Positions 50,969 through 60,000 of a stretch of DNA of 64,000 nt are shown here, piece by piece. The stretch comes from Anaerosporobacter faecicola (GTDB taxonomy: Bacteria; Bacillota; Clostridia; Lachnospirales; Lachnospiraceae): NCBI RefSeq assembly GCF_012070565.1, contig NZ_JAAQRO010000024.1, positions 1-64,000 of the forward strand, in the 5' to 3' direction. How positions within the stretch are numbered: position 1 is the stretch's first letter; the number at the start of each line of letters is the position of its first letter. The notes under the pieces were generated by a model. That model made no database searches, was not told the origin of the DNA, and saw only the letters and a program-made list of their open reading frames with translations. The translations under genes and the position numbers were made by a program.

Positions 50969-51031
50969 TTAACATATATGGCTGTAATCCTTCTCCAAGT
51001 ACTTTTTAATTACATTGATTTTCTTAAACAT
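50969..51031 (-). CDS. Putative 20-residue peptide
   Basis: ATG at 51031 has a near-ideal AAGGAAGGAGG site 5 bases upstream and encodes MFKKINVIKKYLEKDYSHIC, cationic at the N terminus and ending in Cys. It begins 49 bases after the stop of the 135-residue gene and ends about 60 bases before the terminator. No larger frame explains the ribosome site. May be a signalling peptide or a leader; possibly a remnant of a longer gene. Confidence 0.45.
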   Translation of the reverse strand: MFKKINVIKKYLEKDYSHIC

Positions 51032-51080
51032 ATATACCTCCTTCCTTTATGCTTATCTAGAAAATACAAAAACTGTCTTC

Positions 51081-51488
51081 TTAATTCTTTGAGTATAAGA
51101 TATAGTTAACTGCCGCTCCTTGTTCCTGCTCAGTTTTAATTAAAATTGCATTACCCAACATAATAATTGAAGCCATTCCTTCTTCTTCAATTTCATTAAT
51201 TGCTTTATCTACTTCCATCAAACTACCATCAAGATTCTCATTCCAGGATATAATATAAACCAATGATTTCATTGAGTAACTTCTAAGTTTCTTGATTAGT
51301 TCACTATTACTTAATGTATTTCCCATATAAACGATTTTGTTTTCATCAATATAATCAAGTGTATTATGACAAAAATGGCCAATTGCATGTTCTCTCTTTT
51401 TAGTACTTGATAATTCAAATAACAGTCGCTCTCTTTTGTTCTTTGTTAAGAACTTTTCTACAAACTCTTCTTCATATTCTAAACTCAT
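51081..51488 (-). CDS. Conserved-looking protein of unknown family
   Basis: 135 residues, soluble, no signal peptide or cysteine cluster. Charged helical start (YEEEFVEKFLTKNKRERLLFEL), then KKREHAIGHFCHNTLDYIDENKIVYMG, and an alternating strand/helix C-terminal half ending GAAVNYILYSK. I do not recognise the family. It lies 74 bases downstream of the orphan response regulator on the same strand and just upstream of the 20-residue peptide, so the three may be co-transcribed. AAAGGA is about 12 bases before the ATG. Confidence 0.6.
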   Translation of the reverse strand: MSLEYEEEFVEKFLTKNKRERLLFELSSTKKREHAIGHFCHNTLDYIDENKIVYMGNTLSNSELIKKLRSYSMKSLVYIISWNENLDGSLMEVDKAINEIEEEGMASIIMLGNAILIKTEQEQGAAVNYILYSKN

Positions 51489-51562
51489 CGTTTACGTCAT
51501 TCCTTTCAATTAATGCCAACAAGAATTTTGCTTTTCCTTAAGCATTCACCGCAAGATACGTA

Positions 51563-52237
51563 TTACTCCAACAGATAACCAAGCCCACGTTTTGTCGTAA
51601 TATATTCGCCTGCCCCTAGTTCCTTTAATTTTGCACGTATTCTTGTTATATTCACACTTAACGTATTATCGTCAATGAAGATCTGGTTGTCCCACAGATA
51701 ATCCATCAATTCCTCTCTGGCAATGATGCATCCTGCTTTCCGGAAGAGATAATATACAATTTTGATCTCATTTTTTGTTAAGTCGATACTCACATTCTCT
51801 CTCTTGAGCTTACCCGTAGACAGTTCCAATGTAACTTCACGATAGGTAAGCTGCACTTCCTGCTCCTCCTTCTTGGGAGCAGAACGCTTTAGTACCGCTG
51901 CAATTCTTGCTAGTAAGATTGGTGGCTGATATGGTTTTGTTATATAATCATCGCCACCACGGGTTATACAGTTTAGTTCATCCATCGATGTAACATTACT
52001 TGTGACAAATATAATAGGGACTTGGGAGGTTTTTCTCAATTCGCCACAGATTCCAAGCCCATCTTGATTCGGTAGATTCATATCCAATAATACGAGATCT
52101 GGATTCAGATTAAGAATCTGTTTTGCAACTCTTTGAAATTCCTCAATCCAACTCACTTCATACAGTGCATTCACCAATAGTTGCTGCAACTCTTCTCGTA
52201 TATTCTCATCATCCTCAACTATAACAATCTTATACAT
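51563..52237 (-). CDS. Orphan OmpR-family response regulator (BceR-like)
   Basis: 224 residues. Receiver with VEDDEN, phospho-acceptor LVLLDMNLPNQDG, T in FVTS and K in GGDDYITKPYQPPILLARIAAVLKRS, which is the BceR style; output winged helix LTKNEIKIVYYLFRKAGCIIAREELMDYLW...LSVNITRIRAKLKEL. No kinase is adjacent. The Bce-type kinase at 46623-47633 lacks a regulator, so these two are likely partners separated by about 4 kb. GAGGGGG stands 10 bases before the ATG. Confidence 0.9.
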   Translation of the reverse strand: MYKIVIVEDDENIREELQQLLVNALYEVSWIEEFQRVAKQILNLNPDLVLLDMNLPNQDGLGICGELRKTSQVPIIFVTSNVTSMDELNCITRGGDDYITKPYQPPILLARIAAVLKRSAPKKEEQEVQLTYREVTLELSTGKLKRENVSIDLTKNEIKIVYYLFRKAGCIIAREELMDYLWDNQIFIDDNTLSVNITRIRAKLKELGAGEYITTKRGLGYLLE

Positions 52238-52413
52238 ACACTTGCCGCCCCCTCGCTTTTCTATTTATATCAATGCGTTCCTTTATTTTACTGTTTTCTT
52301 TTACTATTTTCTTTTACTTCTCCGCTCTCGGTTTATTTTGCTCTGCATTCCATCATCTGTTTCTATTTTATCCCATTGTTTTCTTCTTGTACAGTTTGCA
52401 ATTTCCTCTACCA

Positions 52414-52460
52414 TAAAAAAGACCTCCAAGTGCCAGTCTCTCTAACAAGTCACTTGGAGG
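52414..52460 (-). terminator. Terminator of the YibE/F gene
   Basis: 10-bp perfect stem CCTCCAAGTG/CACTTGGAGG with an 18-base loop; on the minus strand it is followed by TCTTTTTT. The rest of 52238-52525 shows no gene. Confidence 0.8.
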
Positions 52461-52525
52461 TGCAAATACATGCACAAATTATTATATCGATAAATTACTA
52501 ACGCAAACTTCGCATATCGAAAACT

Positions 52526-53713
52526 CTACTTCGTATATCTATGCTTTTTATTCTTCTCAATATTGGCACTAATCAATGCAACAATTGGAACGGTCAACAC
52601 AATTCCGATACTTCCTGCGATTCCGCGTATAATCTCAATGGCAATACTATCGGTATTCAGCAGTTGCTCATAGGGAATACCATAAGAATAAATCATCAGT
52701 AACAGATTCAATGAGGAGCCAGTAAATGCAAGGATTAACGTATTCGCCATTGTCCCCATCGCATCTTTTCCGATGTTCATACCCGAGCGGAACAATTGGC
52801 TGGTCGTTAACTCTTCATTTACTTCCTTCAATTCATGAATGGCAGACGCAATACTCATGGCAACATCCATTACTGCTCCTAGGGAAGCAATGAGAATTCC
52901 AGCTGTTAACAAATTGGTTATCTGTATTCCACTGTCTCCTCCCGCAATCAGGTATAGAGACTCCGCCTCCTGCATCTGATACCCACTGATATGTCCAATT
53001 TTCCCTACCAGATATGCTAAAAATCCTGCCAACACAACTCCTGCTATCGTACCAATCATGGCAGATGATGTTTTCTTGTTGATTCCATCGATTAAGATGA
53101 AACTGATGATTGTTGTAAATGCAATAATTCCAATGGTTGTAGGTAAGGTAGGGTATCCCAGTAATAGAAGTGGAAGAAGAATCTTGACCACGGCTAACAA
53201 GGTTAGCACAAGACTTAGTAAAGCAAAAAATCCTTTCCTTCCACCAATGACACAAAGCAAGACCATAAACAACCCGATAAATCCATAGATTAATAAGGAA
53301 CGATCATAATTATAGACAGAGAAATTCGGACCATCTTCATATAAGATGGCACGAACCATAATCTTTGTTCCCTTTTTGGCGTATACATTGAATTGGGCAC
53401 TTAGATAATTTTCCATGGAAACAACTTTCCCTTTGTAAGGGCCATTGGTTAATTTGACTTGAATCGTTTGGGAACCTCTTCGAACTCCCTCTGTAGCAGG
53501 GTCTTCTTGGGTATTATCAACGACAACCTTCTGAACGACCCCTTTATAATAATGCATATTCTTTTCTTCGCTTTGAATCTTACTATCATCTATATGTAAA
53601 ACAACAGCTCCAATTACCAAACAGGCAATAAGAAATGTTATGATTTTTGTCAAACTAACTTTCGAAAATGATATCCTTTTCTTGGGAAGATCTGTATTAT
53701 TTGCTTTCGCCAT
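52526..53713 (-). CDS. YibE/F family membrane protein
   Basis: 395 residues. N-terminal TM (about 22-42), an outer beta domain of about 90 residues (KGVVQKVVVDNTQ...QTIQVKLTNGPYKGKVVSMENYLS), then seven or so TM helices with GYPTLPTTIGIIAFTTIISFILIDGINKKTSSAMIGTIAGV and ITNLLTAGILIASLGAVMDVAMSIASAIHEL, the diagnostic blocks of PF07907. Function unknown, sometimes described as a possible transporter. AAGGAG is 11 bases before the ATG. The stop is at once followed by a CGAAGTAGAG...GCGAAGTTTGCG repeat. Confidence 0.9.
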   Translation of the reverse strand: MAKANNTDLPKKRISFSKVSLTKIITFLIACLVIGAVVLHIDDSKIQSEEKNMHYYKGVVQKVVVDNTQEDPATEGVRRGSQTIQVKLTNGPYKGKVVSMENYLSAQFNVYAKKGTKIMVRAILYEDGPNFSVYNYDRSLLIYGFIGLFMVLLCVIGGRKGFFALLSLVLTLLAVVKILLPLLLLGYPTLPTTIGIIAFTTIISFILIDGINKKTSSAMIGTIAGVVLAGFLAYLVGKIGHISGYQMQEAESLYLIAGGDSGIQITNLLTAGILIASLGAVMDVAMSIASAIHELKEVNEELTTSQLFRSGMNIGKDAMGTMANTLILAFTGSSLNLLLMIYSYGIPYEQLLNTDSIAIEIIRGIAGSIGIVLTVPIVALISANIEKNKKHRYTK

Positions 53714-53798
53714 AACCTGCTATTCTCCTTCACAACTTCTCATATTCCTTCAATTTCATGAAACTTCCTTACATCACATAATTTCAACTTTTATTAAA

Positions 53799-53840
53799 CG
53801 CAAGCTTCGCACTTTAAAAACTGCAGGTGCGAAGTTTGCG
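53799..53840. repeat. Hairpin with CGCAAACTTCGCA-type ends
   Basis: 14-bp arms with one mismatch (53799-53812 and 53827-53840), loop 14. The arms equal the outermost part of the palindromic repeat family (copy A ends), without the GTTCAATTG inner part. Confidence 0.6.
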
Positions 53841-53867
53841 CTATATTTCAAGTGTTAAAAGCACTTC

Positions 53868-53950
53868 GTAAAACTTTCTTTTGTCAATTTACACAAGCAT
53901 TAACTTCTCTCATGTAATGTAGAACATCGTTTGATGAGCAACTGTATGAA
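53868..53950 (+). repeat. 83-bp direct repeat, right copy (R1)
   Basis: Aligned with 61759-61841 without gaps, about 70 of 83 positions agree; the last 27 bases (ACATCGTTTGATGAGCAACT and on) are identical. Lies downstream of the giant gene (minus strand). Confidence 0.85.
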
Positions 53951-53956
53951 GTCGTT

Positions 53957-53992
53957 GGTACTTTGGCTCTGTAGTTTAGAGCCTTATGTACC
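53957..53992. other. Hairpin GGTAC...GGCTCT/AGAGCC...GTACC
   Basis: Two stacked stems (5 and 6 bp) separated by a small internal loop, directly after repeat R1. No T-tract. Possibly part of the 3' end of the giant transcript. Confidence 0.4.
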
Positions 53993-54007
53993 ACTACAAA
54001 CTTCAGC

Positions 54008-54032
54008 GGGGCAAAAGAGGCTTTTGACACCC
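54008..54032 (-). terminator. Terminator-like hairpin after the giant gene
   Basis: CTTTTG/CAAAAG stem with loop CCT and flanking GGGTGT/CCCC pairing, 8 bases after the stop. Its arm GGCTTTTGACACCC is shared with the hairpin after fabZ. Confidence 0.5.
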
Positions 54033-54039
54033 AGATAAG

Positions 54040-57000
54040 TTATTTAACAGTTACTGTTGTCTTATAACTCTTTGTTACTCCATTAATCGTTACTTTCGCT
54101 GTAATTGTTGTCTTTCCCGCTTTCTTTGCCGTAACTTTACCAGCTTTATTAACGGTTGCAACTGACTTATTGGAGCTTACATATACAACTTTTGCATCTT
54201 CCGCATCAACTGGGAGCGTTAGTGCCAAGTCTGCTGTTTTCTTAACTTTGATAGTCTTCTTGGACACTGCCTTGATCTGTTCGAATAACGTTGCAACTAC
54301 TTTTGTATTTGCCTTCGCTGGAAGCAATACGTAACTAGAGCAATGTTTAATCGTTACCGTGGTGTATCCATCTTTGTCTACTTTGTATGCCACTTTGCTC
54401 GTTGCTTCTAATCTTGCTTGATTCTTACGTTTTGTTCCTGTAGTTGCTTTTTCATTATAATAGTATAAGTAAACTTTTTCACCAGGTTTCATTGTATCGC
54501 CAACATAGATACGTACAGATGCCTGTGTTGGTAATATTCCGCTATGTTGGAAATCAAGTACAAGACCTGTCTCTCTTTCTTCTTTTGTCATACTTTCTGC
54601 TAGAAGATCATCGATTTTTTCTACCTGGTCAACAGTTGTAATGTTGATTGCCGTATTCACATCCGTAACTTTTTTGTTGGATTTCTTTAGGTTTTCTCCA
54701 CTAAACAACCATGAGTATTGTTCCGTTCCTTTTTCATCTGTGATCATAACTTCAATATCTTTTTTACTTGTTTTAGCATTACTGATCACTGGTTTTGTAA
54801 TATTCATTTCATTAATGATGATTTTTTCTTGCTCTTGAATACTAGCTGGAATGGTAACAACAATCTGTACTTTATTGATATCTTTCTTATCAATCTGCTT
54901 ATGAATATCAGTAGATGGTAATTCAATCGTAACTTCTACTGGTACTTCTTCACTTGCATATTCTTGTGCTGCAAGAAGGATGTCTTCTGCGATTGTAGTA
55001 GAAAGAATTGCTGTTTTTTCTGTTTCTTTACTGTTTAATTCTTTTGGAGCTACAACAGCATCAATCTTCTGTACAACATTCTTTTCATCTCTTGTGATGA
55101 TTGCCTGTGCATCTTGTGTTTGACTTTGTGTAGTTGCTTCGATTTTCACTGTATTAGAAATCTGTGCACCCGATTCTTTATCAATTACAACTTCTGTCGT
55201 TGTAACGATCGTCGTATTATTTGCATTCGTTTCTGTTACTACATTGGTTGTGGTTTGCGTATTCTTCTCTTTGTCCTCTGTTACGGTCGTTACGCCCTTA
55301 TCTGTATCGTTCGCTTCACTTCCTGATGCACTGCTATCACTTGTTTGTTGTGATACAAGTACAATCTCGGAACGGTCACGTACACGAAGTCGTTCTCCAT
55401 CTGGATCGTATGAAACCAATCCAACTGCAGATACTTTATTACCTGCTTTTACAAAACTCTCTAATGCAGGACCTGTGGCATCTGAATTCAATACATATCC
55501 ATCAATAAATACTCTTGCCTCAACACCAGAGGAATCCTTAACCATGATTGTTTCCACAATATCATTCTTTAAGATTACCTTGGTGATAACACCTTCTACT
55601 TTAACAAGTTTACCACCATTCATTTGATAATCCATTGCGTCTTTCGTTGTCATCTTCGTAGGTGCAATTGGGTTCTTCTCCGTATCAATCACTTCTGCTG
55701 TAATTACACGAAGTTCCATATCGCCTAGATATTCATCCAAAGAACCAACTACTTTTACCTTCTGTCCAACTTCGATTAATCCTTCATTAATTGGGAAGAT
55801 ATTGATTCCGCCGGTTGCGTCCTGAATGTAAATGGTATCAAAGAATGCATTTCCTGATACTGTACCAGCGGTAACTGTTCCTTCTACACAATAGATATCA
55901 CCCATTGTTCCATTTCTTACATCTGCAATGTTGCTTAAATCCATTTGTTTCTTTACATGATCAATAATATTTACAATAATGGTTTTATTGATATATGGTA
56001 AATCCCATATATTATCTTGTTCTGCTTTTACTTCAAAATCAGACATGAATACCGTACTTGATACGAATACATTACCACCACCAGCAAGCTCTTCTCTTGC
56101 TAATAAGATTGCATTTCCTTTTTCAATATCCTTGTAATTGCTGTCTAACTTCTTACTATCAATTGAGTATGTTGTATCGAAGCCTTTTATCAGATATTCT
56201 GCTTTTCCTGCTTCCACTGCTGCATTATCAAGTAATACGGTACAGCCACTGTATGCACTGTATTTTTGTCCATCTACAACTCCCTGCGTATAAGCGGACT
56301 CTGTATTATAGTTTGTTGGATACAGACGGTAAGCTTGCCCACCATTGTTGACTTCATCATATGCTTCATCACTGTTCATACGAGTAGTGGCGCCAATATA
56401 GGAAAGTAATTTGTTCTGCTCTGTTGAAGTTTGACAGTCCGCTGTATCTTGGTAATCCGCAATTCCGCAGACGATTAATTCGCCTCCACGGTCTGTATAC
56501 TCTTTTACTAAATCAAGGAAAGAATCTTCAAAATGGCTGATTGTAAATGCACCTGCATTTGCTGAACCATTCTTCTTGGCTGGTGCAGAGATGATTAACA
56601 GGTCACAGGTATCTAGAATTTCTTTTGTCATGGTATCTTTCACGATGGTCACTTTGACATTCTCATCTGCTGCAATCTTCGTAAAGTTTGACATGTTTGC
56701 ACCGTAATATCCCATTACATAATCGTTATCATGGGTACCGTCAATCACGACATTGGTTACCATACTTGGTGCTACATAGGTTAACTGTAATACACTCTTA
56801 TAAACTTTGCTAACACCACGTAATGTTGCATTAACAGTAACATAGAGATTAACTCCGCCTGTTCCGTTGTATGTGTAATCAAAGGAATATGTTCCTGTTG
56901 TACAAGAAGCAAGACTAGTTAATCCAGCTTTTGCAAGGTCCACTGTATGAATGATTTCATCCTCTATACTATACGTAATAGAATCAATCTGTAATTCATC

Positions 57001-60000
57001 TGGTTCATTATTGAATAATTCTAAGTTAACATCCAGTGCTTCCCCTTTGACTGTTAATGCAGCCGTTGTTGAAATACTCGAGATACCAACCGCTTCTACT
57101 TTACCAACCCAAACAGGAGCAGTTACTGCTGTATCCTTATCTGGTTGTGTAATTCGAATGTAGTAATACGAATAATCTGCAGGAAGATTGAATTCCAGAT
57201 TTGCTGTATTACTTGTTACATTCTCTGAAGCAACACTTAATCCACCATTCACGATTACTTCTACTTTACCAATGGAAGAATCGGTTGGATCTTTCAGTTG
57301 TACCTTAATATCTGCTTCTGCAGGGGTATCTTCTAAAACAGTTCCCATTACTTCCCCATTCAGGGTGTATTGTACTTCAAGGTCATTATCTTCTGTTGCA
57401 TAGGTTCTCATGTTACGAAGTGCATCGTAGATATTATCTCTTGTTAAACTATCTGCAAGGATTACGGTTCTTCCCGTATTGGCATCTCCCCAATATCCTT
57501 TGTGGTTATCCTGGTTGTTTGTTGGTGCTACATGCCATCCCTTATCAAGTGCACGAGTATAGTATTCATAAGAAGGGAAGTAACCATCACTACCAATTGC
57601 TCCTTCACCATTACCAACTTCGAGTAAAGTAATTAAACTATCAATCTCTTCATCATAATGCGCAAAATCGCTGAAATCACCAAATGTCGTACCTGGATGG
57701 TTGAACTGGCTGATTGAACTTGTATCTGTTTTCAAGGTTGTATAGTAATTTTTTAATGCCGTTGAATATTGTGAATAATCTGCTTGTGTACGACTTTGGA
57801 AACCGTTGGTATTAAAGGTATTCATATGTCCAAGTCCATTGGACCAAGTCATCTCATATCCGTAGATTCCAACGAAAGAAGCATCCGTATAATCATCTGC
57901 TAACTGATGTCCTTCCTTCCATTCTTCACTTACAGAACCATCTGCTAAACTAGCTGTCTTTTCATTATCGAAAGAGTTCGAGTGGTCTGTAACAGCAAGG
58001 AAATCAATCTGTTCTGCTGTATTTTTTGCATAATTAAATGCTTGATCACATGTTCCTGCCCCATCCGAATAATCGGTATGGGAGTGAATCTGTCCAAAAT
58101 AAATATTGTAATTTTCATTTTCACGTAACGTATAACTACAAGTTGTTGTTTCACTATCTTTGCAACCGTCTAGTACTGCTTTTGTTACAATTGTCATTGG
58201 TAACACATCCAGACTAATCTGTGCCTCTGGATTATAGTTTAACCAGGTTGTACCGTTATCCAAAGAATAACGAATGGTTGCACCTTCTGTTGCTGTTGTT
58301 AACTTAACTTTCGTTCCAATTGTTCTTGCACCACCATTTGGATTTGCTTTAACTGGTGCTACTTGTACTTGTGTATATTCGTTCTTGATTACTAAACTAT
58401 CCGTTAATCCTGCTTTTTTTGCATAAGCAGTTATTACCCCAGGAAGTTCTGTAATAACTGGTTTACTTGCATCATTGTATTCTACATAATTAACACCATC
58501 AAAGGAATAATAGATGGTTGCGCCTTCTGTTGCAGTAGAGATGCTAATCTCCTGACCAAATTGTACTTCCCCGGATTCTGGTGTGATCACTGGATATCCT
58601 GTGATTGTATCAGCAACCAATGGGCTACCTGTAAGAGCCACTTCACTTAGATAATTGTTTCCAGATCCGATTGTCTCATTTCCAATGGATACATTATCTG
58701 CAACTTGAATACGAACCCACAGTTTTGTCGCATTGTTTGCTTCATTCGGTAATGTTACTTCGAATTTTTCAGCGGTACTTGCAGCGGATATGGATTTCGT
58801 TCCTACATTAGTAAAGGTTTCTCCATCAACACTATATAGGATCTTAAAGTTCTTCGCACTCGTTTTCGTTCCTTTCATTGTATAGCTTAACTTGACATTT
58901 CCTAATAATTCACTGTCACATTGTAATTCATAATAATTTCCTTCAGTAAGTCCTTTGGAACCTAGATAATAGTTCGTACCAGTTCCACCTGTGGTCGTAA
59001 TTATTGGTGCTACTCCCGTTGATACCGTAAGGGAAGAATCCAAATCTAATTGATCGTTTGCTGTATATTTATCACCATATAATACCGTGGTTGCTCCTAC
59101 GATATTACTTGTTCCTGCCCAATTCGCAATTGGCAATACGATAGAAGTATCGACTGTTGAGCCATCCGCATTCATGGATACATAATCGGTTGTTGCACCA
59201 TTACGAACTTGATAACTGGTATTATACTTTGACCATGCACAATACAGATTGACAACGCTGCCTTCTGCTACGCCATCTGGTAAAAGTGCACCTTTGTATA
59301 GTGTCGTTGTTCCTGTTGCATCCGTTATGGTTGTTGCTCCAGAACTATTATAAGCACCTAACGTAACATTCTTGATCAATACATATTCTGATAGATATTG
59401 ATCGCCACCTTCTAATAGTTGTTGAATGGTACGTTCCTGTGGTTTGAATAATGTCATTGTCCCAATGGTTTCCACTGCCGTTACATTGGAGATTTGACGT
59501 ACTCCTCCATTTTCAGAAACGGTACCTGTTACTTTAATGACATCTCCTGTTTTGTATGTATTCGTATAATCATAGATTGCTAAACCTTGAATCTGGTTAT
59601 CAATGACATCTTGAAGAACAATGGTATTGATACTGTTTGCATTACTATAAACATTGCCATACTGATATGCTACTTGTCCGAGAACCGTAATTGTTTCTCC
59701 TTTAGTCGCGCTGTAGACGTCTTTCAAGCTCTTTGCAGAGGTTTCTGTCAACATCTCATCGGTTACTGGATCCACAACACCAGTAAGATCATCTGTTTTA
59801 TCATCTCCTCCATCTGGTACCACTGGTGCATCTGCTGTCTTGATAACATCACTAGCCTGTACCACACGAAGTTGCAATGTATTATAGAAACCTACAACTG
59901 CATCTAATTTTACTGTTGCATTGGCTTCAATTCCTGTTAATGCAGGAATACGATAGATATTCGTTGTATTCGCATCCTGTGTTAATGTTGTATTGCCGGT

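Noticed and set aside
52833-53255. 140-codon frame inside the YibE/F gene
   Set aside because: Same strand, shifted frame, no start signal; the YibE/F frame has clear family motifs.
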